Positions 36,601 through 45,457 of a stretch of DNA of 64,000 nt are shown one piece after another. Below the pieces are notes generated by a model. The model saw only the letters and a list, made by a program, of their open reading frames with translations, did not search any database and was not told where the DNA came from. Within the stretch, counting starts at the first letter, position 1. The number at the start of each line of letters is the position of its first letter. Origin of the DNA: Centroberyx gerrardi (Eukaryota > Chordata > Actinopteri > Beryciformes > Berycidae); the NCBI RefSeq assembly GCF_048128805.1, contig NC_136008.1, forward strand, positions 16,347,572 through 16,411,571, in the 5' to 3' direction. A program made the position numbers and the translations under genes.

Positions 36601-37003
36601 CCTCCTCCTCCTTCACCTCTTCTACCTTTTCCTCCTCTTCCTTGTGTACTTTTTCCTCTTTGTCCTCCTTTTCCTCCCTGGCTTTCTCTGCCTCAAACCC
36701 CTCTCCCTCTGAGCACTGTGAGCGGCGCTTGAGGAAGTTGGAGAAGAGGCGAGACAGGCCTTTGCCCGCAGAGGTCCGGGTACGAGGCTTCAGCTGCTCC
36801 TCCTCGGGGGAGGTAGCGCCGTCGGCAGGCCCGGGCTCGGAGGCCTGTTCTCGGGCCTTCTTGCTCGACTGCCCCCCCTCCGGCTCGGACGCCGCCGCCG
36901 CGGGCTTCTGCTTGTTCTCTGGTTCGGGCTCGGGCTGGGCTCCGCTGGCCTTCTGCTTGCCCTCAGTGTCTGCCTCGCTCACCGCACTTGCCTCTGTTGT
37001 CAT
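14911..37003 (-). CDS. epb41: Protein 4.1 (erythrocyte membrane protein band 4.1, 4.1R), expanded
   Basis: A multi-exon minus-strand gene linking spectrin-actin to membrane proteins. It is identified as 4.1R rather than 4.1N/G/B by the headpiece blocks MTTE, LSRLF.NFLKR and [13 protein letters not shown], then [13 protein letters not shown]. The SAB and C-terminal blocks [18 protein letters not shown] and [11 protein letters not shown] also match. Coding exons in order: 37003-35681, 35022-34708, 34561-34457, 33633-33515, 33384-33166, 32874-32787, 32355-32203, 31924-31827, 31342-31164, then the repeat-exon array 31062-24371, then 23755-23553, 23290-23216, 23077-23039, 20613-20434, 16686-16285, 15697-15575, 15370-15251, 15160-15080 and 14940-14911 (TAA). 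Three departures from the mammalian protein stand out: a very large headpiece exon, the exon array between FERM-adjacent and SAB regions, and an altered C-terminus. Which exons are used together cannot be told from DNA. Confidence 0.93.
16285..16686 (-). other. epb41: epb41 variable-region exon (134 codons)
   Basis: Starts after TTTTTTAG with [16 protein letters not shown] and ends PHVIRCFQ at a GTAGCC donor. Phase 0 at both ends, with an open frame of 402 bases. Acidic and Ser/Pro-rich, it sits where 4.1 proteins have a poorly conserved, often alternatively spliced region between SAB and C-terminal domains. Confidence 0.7.
16835..17462 (+). mobile_element. Decayed Tc1/mariner-family DNA transposon in epb41 intron
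   Basis: Terminal inverted repeats: the left end (16850-16868) is AGTATCCACTTATTAGGTA, and the reverse complement of the right end reads CAGTATCTACTTAATTAGGT. Inside, on the plus strand, lie Tc1-like transposase blocks: [36 protein letters not shown] and [12 protein letters not shown], the last holding the third catalytic region. The frame is broken by stops and shifts and the 5' part of the gene is missing, so the copy is dead. Length is about 630 bases. Confidence 0.85.
17463..20433. other. epb41 intron sequence
   Basis: Apart from the candidate exon at 18495-18585 nothing recognisable was found. The Pro-rich minus frame near 18227-18646 comes from purine/pyrimidine-biased intron DNA. Confidence 0.4.
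18495..18585 (-). other. epb41: Possible alternative epb41 exon with early stop
   Basis: An acceptor (CCTCAG) is followed by an open stretch [18 protein letters not shown] and a TGA at 18531-18529, then a good donor (CACACAG|GTGTGAGT) at 18495. At 91 bases it would shift frame and stop. If used it would give a protein ending soon after the SAB domain, or mark the transcript for decay. It is supported by splice-site-like ends and GC content only. Confidence 0.35.
20434..20613 (-). other. epb41: epb41 spectrin-actin-binding (SAB) exon
   Basis: Encodes [20 protein letters not shown], then [20 protein letters not shown], then [13 protein letters not shown], the counterpart of human exon 17 of 4.1R. 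It is phase 0 at both ends. Human exon 16 (a 21-residue exon with the GENIYIRHSNLMLE block) should lie between 23039 and 20613; I read that intron on the minus strand and did not see it. Confidence 0.9.
20640..23038. other. epb41 intron between SAB exons
   Basis: Contains a purine-rich tract (20619-20875) and otherwise no exon I could support. This is the interval searched for exon 16. Confidence 0.4.
23039..23755 (-). other. epb41: epb41 exons between array and SAB domain
   Basis: Three exons. 23755-23553 has [12 protein letters not shown], matching human RPTSAPAITQ, enters in phase 1 and leaves in phase 0. 23290-23216 ends [11 protein letters not shown], matching human VPTSNGDQTQ. 23077-23039 is a 13-codon micro-exon [13 protein letters not shown], matching human EKTEDLIRMRK. 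They show that the array sits exactly between two otherwise conserved neighbours. Confidence 0.88.
25250..25417 (-). pseudogene. Decayed copy of an epb41 DDWF repeat exon
   Basis: Lies between the intact exons 25939-25769 and 25138-24932. It keeps the acceptor (TTTCAG), the order of the unit (a V.AAEAI-like start, a QQEKVIVEE block and an altered WF-motif region near 'aaccaatcatctccttcc') but has in-frame stops. It therefore looks like a dead duplicate cassette, useful as evidence that the array grows and loses exons. Confidence 0.6.
28464..29333 (-). other. epb41: epb41 long repeat exon with coiled-coil extension
   Basis: An 870-base, 290-residue member of the array. Its last third is a normal unit ([15 protein letters not shown] ... 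DVWFILFDR ... VFKPPG), closest to the exon at 25138-24932 ([13 protein letters not shown]). Ahead of that is a charged, heptad-like region ([20 protein letters not shown], then [20 protein letters not shown]) expected to form a coiled coil. The Asp-Asp of the motif is Asp-Val here. Phase 1 at both ends. Confidence 0.85.
31164..31342 (-). other. epb41: epb41 FERM-adjacent (FA) exon
   Basis: Encodes [19 protein letters not shown], then [21 protein letters not shown], the FERM-adjacent regulatory segment with PKA/PKC-type serine sites (RSAS, KRLS). It ends in phase 1 with ATG C at the donor GTAAGT. In the human protein the equivalent exon is followed directly by the RPTSAP exon; here the whole DWF exon array intervenes. 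Confidence 0.9.
31350..31377. repeat. (AC)n microsatellite
   Basis: About 13 CA repeats immediately upstream, on the minus strand, of the FA exon acceptor. Confidence 0.9.
31827..34561 (-). other. epb41: epb41 FERM domain exons
   Basis: Seven exons (34561-34457, 33633-33515, 33384-33166, 32874-32787, 32355-32203, 31924-31827, plus the FERM entry in the preceding exon) encode the three-lobed membrane-binding module. Visible signatures are [96 protein letters not shown] and [13 protein letters not shown]. These are near-identical to vertebrate 4.1 proteins, where the domain binds glycophorin C, band 3, p55 and calmodulin. No break seen. Confidence 0.95.
33713..34373. mobile_element. hAT-type MITE with intact 8-bp target duplication
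   Basis: Terminal inverted repeats TAGGGATGTAACGGTAT at 33713 and its complement ATACCGTTACATCCCTA ending at 34373. Flanks are TTTGTGTG at 33705-33712 and TTTGTGTG at 34374-34381, a perfect 8-base target site duplication, the hallmark of hAT elements. The 661-base interior has many subterminal GGTATACCG-like motifs and no transposase frame. It lies in the epb41 intron between FERM exons 34561-34457 and 33633-33515. Confidence 0.92.
34708..35022 (-). other. epb41: epb41 exon with downstream start and FERM entry
   Basis: Encodes the PAQE headpiece continuation, a 12-base minisatellite giving repeated KEKT, and the first FERM strand [18 protein letters not shown]. The Met at 34761-34759 (context AAACCATGC) is the counterpart of the downstream AUG of mammalian 4.1R, which gives the 80-kDa erythroid form when the upstream start exon is skipped. 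The exon is phase 0 at both ends. Confidence 0.85.
34849..34912. repeat. epb41: 12-bp coding minisatellite (KEKT repeats)
   Basis: About five copies of TTTGTCTTCTCC on the plus strand, read on the minus strand as Lys-Glu-Lys-Thr. The unit is a multiple of three, so copy-number change keeps the frame. Confidence 0.9.
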
Positions 37004-37011
37004 GGTAGCCA
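35681..37011 (-). other. epb41: epb41 giant Lys/Glu-rich headpiece exon
   Basis: The acceptor CCCAG ends at 37012 and the ATG at 37003-37001 sits in GCTACCATG. The exon encodes about 440 residues, longer than the whole human 4.1R headpiece of about 209. Its two ends match the human headpiece (MTTE..., [15 protein letters not shown] at the N-terminal part; [13 protein letters not shown] and HSLSSAETQ at the C-terminal end). Between them lie about 300 residues of almost pure K/E/A sequence with EEK, KKEE and KEEE motifs, predicted to be a long charged single helix or disordered. The frame stays open throughout, so this is coding and not a simple repeat invasion. The antisense strand shows long spurious Phe/Leu/Ser frames. 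Confidence 0.9.
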
Positions 37012-37469
37012 CTGGGAAGGAGAACAGAAGGGAGTCAGAGATGGAGAAAGGTCACTGTGCTGTACAGCGTGTGACAGTGCATAGCACAGCTATACTTGGA
37101 ACACAACAAACAAGATTAGCAGCAGTGGGCTCATTAGCCCTGTCTAGGAAACGTTACATTTCTCGTTGCTCCGAATGCCACAGAGTAAATCCAACACAGT
37201 AGGGATACACAATTCAAGCTCACAGAAATGCTATACTCTATACTGACACAATCTATCAATTACTAACATTTTCAGATCTTTATGACATTTATCATCCATT
37301 ATGTTCAAGGACTATGATCAAAAAATCTTAAATCTATGATCATAAAAACCAAAAGATAGGCCTAATTTTGTTCTTGTCATTTTCTCATCACCACTGTGAT
37401 GGTGTAATAGAAAATAAATGGCTTGTATTATCATGCAAATAGGGTAATTTGTATGCATGCTTCATTATT

Positions 37470-37550
37470 CATTTAACATTTACATTTTAGCCTTTCAGCT
37501 GATGCTCTTATCAAGAGCAATTTGCCATGAGTAATTTTTACAATGAGCAA
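37470..37550. mobile_element. Short fish SINE-like fragment
   Basis: Contains 'cctttcagctgatgctcttatcaagagcaattt', matching the frequent teleost repeat block in which 'gctgatgctcttatcc' is followed by 'agagcgactta'. Only this block is kept. Confidence 0.45.
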
Positions 37551-38298
37551 TTTAAGTTATTGCTTTAAGTTATTGTTAGTGTCCCACTCTGAGTCGCATA
37601 ACTGAGACTTATTCCATTAAACATGAAGCCAACTGCCACCCACAGATTATATTCTGACACTTACACACACATACAGATGCACATACACACACACACCACT
37701 TCATCACACAATGGCCTCCCTTGTTGGAGAGTGTGTATATGTCTACATGGACTTCTGAGAGAAAGCTCACAACAGTGTCTATCACAGGCTCATTAAAACT
37801 CTCTGACACAAAGGAGGCATTCTGCTCTGCGGCTGCCTATTAGCACAGCCAGGATCATCCGCACCAAGCAAGTCCAGCTCGTCCACCTCCAGTGCCCAGA
37901 CTGCATGGGTCAGCCAGGACACCTTCATGTACTGAGGTAACATGCTGCAGCACATTGGTTTAGACACAGCCTACTCAGAACATAGCAGGTAGTCCCAAAA
38001 CATTTGACCTTGAGTCAACCTGACTGTAGCTCTGGCAGAACGAGACTGCTGTCAATATGTAACAGAGCAAGCATACTTGCCTAATTACTTATCATCCAAT
38101 AATGTGGTTCACATTCACATTAAGAGAGCCTTGGAGTTTAATGAACACTGCTTTGATTCATCAGTGTGGCAGTGGGAAGAGGGATCTGGTGTATTTAGAA
38201 ACCTCTAACCCACAGGCAAAATCACACAATTGACTAAAATATACTGCAGGTATTATGCAATCATGCTACACCTCTCCCAAGTGAGGTATAGCAGTTAA

Positions 38299-38637
38299 TG
38301 CTCATTCACATCTAGAATGATAACTATAAAAGGTAACTGTAACTATAAAAAGATTTAAAGTAAATAGAATGTCTGTGTTCCCACTGCAACGATAACTATA
38401 AAAACATCCAAAACGATAACAATAATTACATTTCTGGTTTGATCTCAGAGCGATTTTCGAGATGACAAAAAATAAAGCAGGGGTTGGGAGAATTCAGCAG
38501 TTCACTGCAGCGATGCTTCTTTTGCTAAGAAACTTATCACAGATATCGTTGTAGTATGAATGCTTGAGCGACAACGTATCGTTATAGTTTGTAGTTATCT
38601 TTACAATTATCCCTCGTGAATGAGATGTGAATGGGCC
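38299..38637. mobile_element. MITE with imperfect terminal inverted repeats
   Basis: The left end reads GCTCATTCACATCTAGAATG, then ATAACTATAAAAG. The reverse complement of the right end reads GGCCCATTCACATCTCATTC, with ATAATTGTAAAG shortly after. Multiple internal copies of an AACGATAAC/CTATAAAA motif occur in both orientations. There is no coding frame. Superfamily is not assigned. Confidence 0.6.
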
Positions 38638-38819
38638 TTTACAGCGACTTGCATCGCAATCGATACTTCATCTCCGATGAGACAGATATGCCATCCTGTC
38701 TGGTCTAGGTCTTGTCTAATTGGTGACTAATGTGGCTGCGTTTTTGTCTCTTCCATATGTAGTTCAAGTCTCGCCATGCCTTGTATGGAGTGGGGGAGGG
38801 GCAATGCTAGACAGGGTAG

Positions 38820-38852
38820 CAGGCAGACAGGCAGGCAGGCAGGCCGGCCGGC
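38820..38852. repeat. (GGCA)n/(GGCC)n short repeat
   Basis: Tetranucleotide run 'caggcaggcaggcaggccgg' continuing into 'ccggcc'. Confidence 0.8.
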
Positions 38853-39099
38853 CAATCTTCCAGATGTACAGGGCTGTCCATGCCCCAAAGGGTGCAGCCT
38901 GCTCCTCTATACCATAGACTTCCTACTGGCACTATAGGACAGCAGGAGGAGGAGGAGGGGGTGCTCACAGAGACCAAATCCTCTTTAGCCCTCCCATTGT
39001 TTGTGTCCAGTGACCAATAACTGTGCTGCACACTATAACTAATCCTGCCCTACCCTTCCCCCCACAAGACCCCCCATAGGTCTATTCCCTAGGTCACAA

Positions 39100-39101
39100 C
39101 G

Positions 39102-39159
<58 letters not shown>
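39100..39159. repeat. (AC)n microsatellite
   Basis: About 29 CA units with a single interruption. Confidence 0.95.
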
Positions 39160-39160
<1 letters not shown>

Positions 39161-40629
39161 CAGTGCTCACAGGCTCCTCTGGGTCTTTTAATGCCCTGTC
39201 ATCTCAATTCTGATTGTCAGGAAACAGACGTGCTCCTAATGGACCAGCTGAGCTTGTGTCTGCTGCCTCCTCCATTTTGTGTTGCCTATCTAACATCTCT
39301 GCTAGCGGCCAGCTGAGCAGGGCTAACCTGCATCATGACCGATTGAGATAGCGGCAGCCAAATGACAAAATCTCTCAATACATCACAATCATAATATGAG
39401 GCCTACTTCTGCTTTGGGGTAGATATAATGAGGTGAAATGCTGCTGTATAGTTAAAAAAAAACTGCCCTCGTTACTGTATAATTAGTGCCTCTAATGAGA
39501 TAAATTATATATGAAGTAGGCTACCCTCTAGCAAGAGTGTGCTCATAAAGAGCTGATGGATCAGGTGCGAACACCAGGGTTGAGGTTGAATAAGAATTTG
39601 ATTTTGAGTTTCAGTGAATTTTAATTTAATTGAATTTTCCCACAGGAAGTATATTTTACATTTAAAGAGATTTGATTTGGCTGAATGGGTTTTACTTCAA
39701 GGAAACATCATTTGACTCTGAAATTCACAAAAAAATTACGAGTTCACATTTTACTTCACTTCATTTTCAGGATTATTATTTCAGGAGGGCTTCAAGTTGA
39801 GGGTGACATATTCAATTTCACTTTTATACCCTTGAATTCAATTCACACTATGGTCTGATCTCCAACTCATTCTTCAACTAAATTTGACTTCGTTCACAAA
39901 ATCTGAACTGATCCCAACTTTATCACAGCAAAATGGCTCACTGTTAGTAATGGGAAAAGTTAAGTGTATGTTTCCTTTGACATTAAAACTCAAAAACTGA
40001 TTTCCCATGAATCCACGTCTCTGATTGGTTTAAAAGGCATATTGAGGGCTTCCTCTAGATACCAAAGCCGTCCTATGACTTGTCAGTGATGCTGCACTGC
40101 GTGTGTGTGCATGCATGCGTGTGTGTGTGATGAGATGAGAGGGTTGAATGGAGAAGAGCTTGCAGAGGAGGAGGAGGAGGTATATAAATAGCTTCATGTG
40201 TTCAGGATGCAGAGACTCATTAGTTAGCCTTACAGACAAGCTTGTATCTATTTCTGTTCACGGCGTACTGCACACAAACACGCAGATGCACATGTGCATA
40301 CATCCGCAAACACACACACACACAAACATAAACATAAGCTAACCTATAGCCTAGTTTTTAAGACAGGACAGGATCATTTGATTTGATTTGAGTGAATTCA
40401 ATTAGCACTGTCCCTCCCTAGCAACTGACTCACATGAGATATAAAAGAACATTGGCCTATAGGAAAACTAAGACGTAAAGAAAACATGTTTCCTGGGTAC
40501 TGAGAGTAGGCTTAAGGAATTAGAAGGAGTTTAGAGTTAATCAGGCCCCAAGTGACCAAGTGAGATTATCTCCATCTATCTACCTATCTCACTGTCTCTC
40601 TCTACTCTTGTTCTCTGTCTGTATCTCTG

Positions 40630-40750
40630 TGTGTCTGTCTCTCTCTCTCTCTGAGTGTGTGTGTGTGTGTGTAAGAGAGTGTGAGTGAGTGAGTGAGTGA
40701 GTGAGTGAGTGAGTGAGTGAGTGAGTGAATGAGAGAGGGAGAGAGAGAGA
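40630..40750. repeat. Compound (CT)n-(GT)n-(GAGT)n microsatellite
   Basis: Successive CT, GT and GAGT runs, then a GA run. Frames through them are artefacts. Confidence 0.9.
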
Positions 40751-42698
40751 AGAGCTGGCAGAAGCACAGTGGTGATGAGCTGTGCTGCTGATTCATGGTT
40801 TTATGTGGAGCTCCGCCTACCTGGCTCAAACTCAACAGAAATGAACTGAAGGCCAAGATATCAGTCCTCTGGCCACATGGCGGCTCCTGTTAACCTCACC
40901 AAGCAAACATAGACACACACGCCAACATCCACGCCAATACATGCCTGCCTAAACTCTTCATATATTCAGTTAATGCACATGACCTTGCCCAATAGCGTCA
41001 TGAATACACACATGTGCAGGTCCTAAGTCATTCTGGTGTTCACATTTACTCATTTCAAGGGATACTGCTATGTGAATAATGTGCTTTCAATATTAACAAA
41101 GAGTGAATGAGGGAGTGATAGAGAGAAAGAAAGAGCACCACTACTCTGACCTCTTCAGTCAACAAATGCAAAACATGAAAGAAGTTTTGAATGAAATACT
41201 GTAATCACATATTTTACCATAGCTCTTGGTGAACTGGGTGACACTAAACCAAAAGGCATTAGGCTACACACAGGTTTATTTTAGTCTTCCTCTGTGTAAG
41301 CCTATCCCAAACCCAGTTCCAAACTAATCAATACACACAGATGGTCTGTGCTCCTGGTGCTGCAACATGAACCATCCTGGGAAGGGAATGGAGTAGCTTG
41401 ATTGATTTACTGTGGTTGCCCTGAAAGCAATTCCAAATCCATTTCCCACATCATCTTAGCCAAGGCCCATTGATTGTATAGTACATCTGTACATTAGTGT
41501 ACATTATGAAAGAGGTGCTCTTTCTTGTGGAGCAGTTCATGTTGGACAAGAAACAAGATCAATTTTTGTGTCTAGATGTTATGATTCATCAGTCAAAAGG
41601 AATGTGACCCTGTAAATGATTTACCCGTTTGTAAAAATAGTTCTTCACTTTGACTGATCTCAGAATTATCTGCATGAAGATGAAGGAGAGAGGAAGGCTG
41701 CACGTTCTGCATGATCTCCGAGCCGCAAGCTCCCTCATTCATAAAGAAAACAGCAAAGGACTCTGTATGTGGAATCAGTTTCCTGTTTGGTATTGCTCAC
41801 ACAGCAGAGTAGTAGTCTAACTACACGAATGCATCATAACTCCCAAAAGAGGATTAACACCAGCAAGCTCTTCTGGGAGCGCGGTGACCTCACTCTCCCA
41901 CAGCAGAGCCACAAACATCCTTCAGCGGCTCTGTGTTCGTACCACTGCTGATTCAGCAGAACAGGAGATAGGAAACACCCTGGTCGTAGCTCTGTCATTT
42001 ATCTTTTTTACCTCTATATTTACTTTTTTTTTGGCCAACACTAGCTGTTGCCACTTGCCAGTCCTAATGCCTTAAGACTACCTCTGTGTCTCCCTCATCC
42101 CTCCCACGTCATATTGGCAGCCCTTCATAAAAGATTATCTGACTATATATATCCAGCAGTATCATCAATGGAGACAAGGCTTATTGGATGAGTCTCCCTT
42201 AAGTGCGTTATAGGAAGTAGCCTACATGCATGCAGGCACACACAAGCAGACACACATATATGCCACCCTCCAGCAAAGATGGATATTTTTAACCCATGCA
42301 CTCCTCTTGGGATGAGAACAAGTCATGTCAAGCAGAAAATGAAAACCAAAAGCAACGCCAACTCTGAAAAAAAATAGCTGTGCTTTATAACACAGTTCAC
42401 AAAGCGTTCAAGACCAGTAACTCTCTGACATTAAGACACAGTGCTCATCTCAACATCTGAAGGAACTAGGGAAAATCAGATTCTTAATTATGTCACATGG
42501 ATCATCAAGTGACATTCAAGTGTGAAGTAGGCCTAATTAGTCCCGTAGGAAACTAAATCAGTATTCTGATTAAATGCAATAGGATCAGTCAGCCTCAGGG
42601 ATGTAGTGGAGGGTAAACCCACCTCAGCTCAGTTTACACACATCTTGATTTGCACAATCTTACCCATCTTTCAGCTTGACATGAATCTGTATGGCATA

Positions 42699-42996
42699 AA
42701 CTCATACTACACATCATACTGAGTGTTATCAAACTGATGCAAGTTATATGAAGCTTGGGGTAATTTAAAGGAAAAAAGCATACATTTGTGCTTTTCCGAA
42801 AACATAATACAGCCAACCTTTACCCACCTTTTTATTTACCACATCAAAACTCATACTACACATCATACTGAGTGTTATCAAACTGATGCAAGTTATATGA
42901 CGCTTGGAGTAATTTAAAGGAAAAAAAGCATACATTTGTGCTTTTCCGAAAACATAATACAGCCAACCTTTACCCACCTTTTTATTTACCACATCA
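42699..42996. repeat. 149-bp direct tandem duplication
   Basis: The block from 'aactcatactacacatcata' to 'tttatttaccacatc' occurs twice (about 42699-42847 and 42848-42996) with only a few differences (gaagcttggggta versus gacgcttggagta; one extra A). It lies in the epb41 5' intron. Confidence 0.9.
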
Positions 42997-43554
42997 CTAT
43001 TTAACCAACAGACACATTTTATCGGGATGAAATAAGCTACTCTTTTAAATAAATGTTATTTGGTATCATTGGGCTATAGATCATGATTATTTCAGCCTTA
43101 ATACAAAACCACACGAGCAACTTCAGAAAGCGCGAGTTTTCCCTAAAATGCCCCTACCGTGCGCCGTTTCAGCAGCGAGGTAACTTGCATGCCCATTCAT
43201 TTTTACAAAAACAAACCGCACATCACACATTTGGAAAACACGTTACTGCTGCCGATACTACACACCACTTTTGCTTCATTGAGATGTTGTGAGACGGCTA
43301 CTTTGATTGGGCATTCTAATTTGTATTTTGCCCAAACTATTCATCAATCAAATGTCGCACTGGAATAAAGCCAAATATAATTACCATTTTCCAAGTTTTC
43401 TAAAAACCGCAAAACAGTAATAGGCTGTATCGGGCCAACGTGCCAGGGTATTTAAATAATCTGTGTATGAAAATGGCGCCGAATGTACAACAAAACAAAT
43501 AAACACAAACTCACCCCCTCCCTCTGATAAATAGGAATCTTAAATTTGTCTTAC

Positions 43555-43690
43555 CTACTCTAGAATTACCATCAATGGGAAAGCAAATAGGCTATCGCAA
43601 AATCCAACAAAATCCTATATTCCGCACGTTCAATGGAGAAACAATGTTGCAGAGCGACACATGCTTTGTTGTGCTGTAGGTGTCCGATGC
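43555..43690 (-). other. epb41: Alternative 5' non-coding exon of epb41 with promoter region
   Basis: The minus strand has a strong donor, GAGTAG|GTAAGAC, ending at 43555, and GC-rich, CpG-containing sequence just upstream at 43690-43810. No suitable start codon is needed because the coding start lies in the exon at 37011. Its right edge is approximate. Mammalian 4.1R uses several alternative first exons, which fits. Confidence 0.45.
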
Positions 43691-44544
43691 TCGTAAAGGG
43701 GTGGAGTCTCAAACTGAGGCTCGGACTCCGCTGACCGGCTGAACGCGGACCAGCACGCCTCACACACCCGTGGAGAGCGCAAGGAGCCGGACACGGTGCG
43801 CTGTGGTCAACTTTTATCCTAATATACTGATTAGGGTTGCTCCAGGTCACTAAAATATATGTTATTTTGAAATGCAAATTATGGGCTATTTATAAAAGTG
43901 CTGCAGTGATATAAGCCTCAAAACAGCAAGCGGAGAACTATTCTAGGCTGCTGAAATTTACGCCAAAAGTAAGCACACATAGTGATAAATGAGATTTTTT
44001 CCTAATAACAGCAAATATTTACTTGGTCCAACCCACACTTCTTAATTAGGGCTATCAACAAACTAATTATCATGTGCGTCCAATAGCCTACATTAAGCCG
44101 CACTATAAAACCCCCAGCATGCATGGAGCAAGGCTGGCCAAGGCGTGCAATCATTAACACAGTACAATGTCCAGAAACAGGAGGGAGGCAGAAAAAGCAA
44201 CAGGAGTACTACTCAGTTCTTAACAGCCAGCAGCCCAGTGCATTCATAAGCACAGTATGATGGTGTCAGGCCCATAACCCTGTGCCATTTGGTGAGATGG
44301 TAAAACAGGCACAGTTTCAAATTGTCAAGCCTCACCAGAAAAGCAGTAGGCTACCACTTGAAAGCATAATGCCCAACACACCCACCCGAGACAATCTTGC
44401 CTAAATATAAAATTCAAAAATAAACAAACGCACACCACACGCGTGCGCACACATGCACGCACGCACACACAAGCTGTCTTTATGGACCCCGACATGGTCC
44501 CCACCCATCTGCCTGACCCCATTAGTGCCATACGGCTCATAGGG

Positions 44545-44617
44545 AGGCGGGGGGGAGGAGGAGGAGGAGGAGGAGGAGGAGGAGGAGGGTGGGGGTGGGG
44601 GGGGGGGGGGGGGGGGC
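44545..44617. repeat. (GGA)n and poly-G tract
   Basis: GGA triplets run into a G-only stretch, strongly purine-biased on the plus strand. Confidence 0.95.
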
Positions 44618-45106
44618 AAAGGGGTTCATTATTCTCCCAAGAACACAGAATTGGCCACCATCACCTTTGTCTCTCTGAGCCAAGTTCATGTGGCATGCAC
44701 AGCTATGTCATATGTCATTTCTGGGGAATTTATGTTCTATTTATCGAAGACGTTCTTACCAATATAAAGCCGTTTCCACAAATCCAACGAATTACACTGA
44801 CTCATGAAGCTCAGACTAAGTGTGAAGAGACGAGGGAGACGTCAAAAGACAAGGAAGAGAAAATGGGGAAAATATCTTTCTAGCATGGTAGCGTTCAATC
44901 GTTTCCCCTTTAGACTTTGATCGCAGGGCGCTGTGACGATCAGGTGTGTCAATCAGTGTTCAACACTAGTTAGTTAACCATTCACTACAGGGTGATACAA
45001 TGATCCAACTAAATCCAGTCGGGTACAAACAGAATGGGAGAAGTAGTGGATATTGCAGTTATTTGGTCTGAGATGTTTTTCCTCTTCTTTGGTTTGGGAT
45101 GGAATG

Positions 45107-45110
45107 AGAG

Positions 45111-45184
<74 letters not shown>
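45107..45184. repeat. (GA)n microsatellite
   Basis: About 38 GA dinucleotides, nearly perfect. Mirror-symmetric purine runs of this kind can form triplex DNA. Confidence 0.95.
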
Positions 45185-45190
<6 letters not shown>

Positions 45191-45404
45191 AGACTATATG
45201 GCACTATACGTCGCCTCCAGTTGCCTAGGAACCCCTGCCCTGCCCTGCGCCTGCCAAGGAGCAGGTGTTGAGCTGGACCCAGGAGAGGGAGGAAGGAGAA
45301 GAGAGGGAGGAGAGACAGAATGGAGAGGGAGGAGAGGAGGAGCAGCACTCACAGACCCACAGTCCCCAGAGACAATGACAGACTGGAACCACAGACTCTG
45401 AGAC

Positions 45405-45405
<1 letters not shown>

Positions 45406-45453
<48 letters not shown>
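45406..45453. repeat. (AC)n microsatellite
   Basis: About 24 perfect CA units, 220 bases from the GA run. Confidence 0.95.

Positions 45454-45457
<4 letters not shown>

Noticed and set aside
14911-37003. Identification as EPB41L1, L2 or L3
   Set aside because: Headpiece blocks ([24 protein letters not shown]) and [11 protein letters not shown] match 4.1R rather than 4.1N, 4.1G or 4.1B.
35705-37202. Long plus-strand frames rich in Phe, Leu, Ser and Pro
   Set aside because: They are the antisense of the Lys/Glu-rich epb41 headpiece exon; the minus frame matches known 4.1R blocks and splice sites.
39100-45453. Regularly repeated sequence as a possible CRISPR array
   Set aside because: Repeats are simple microsatellites without spacers, in vertebrate DNA.
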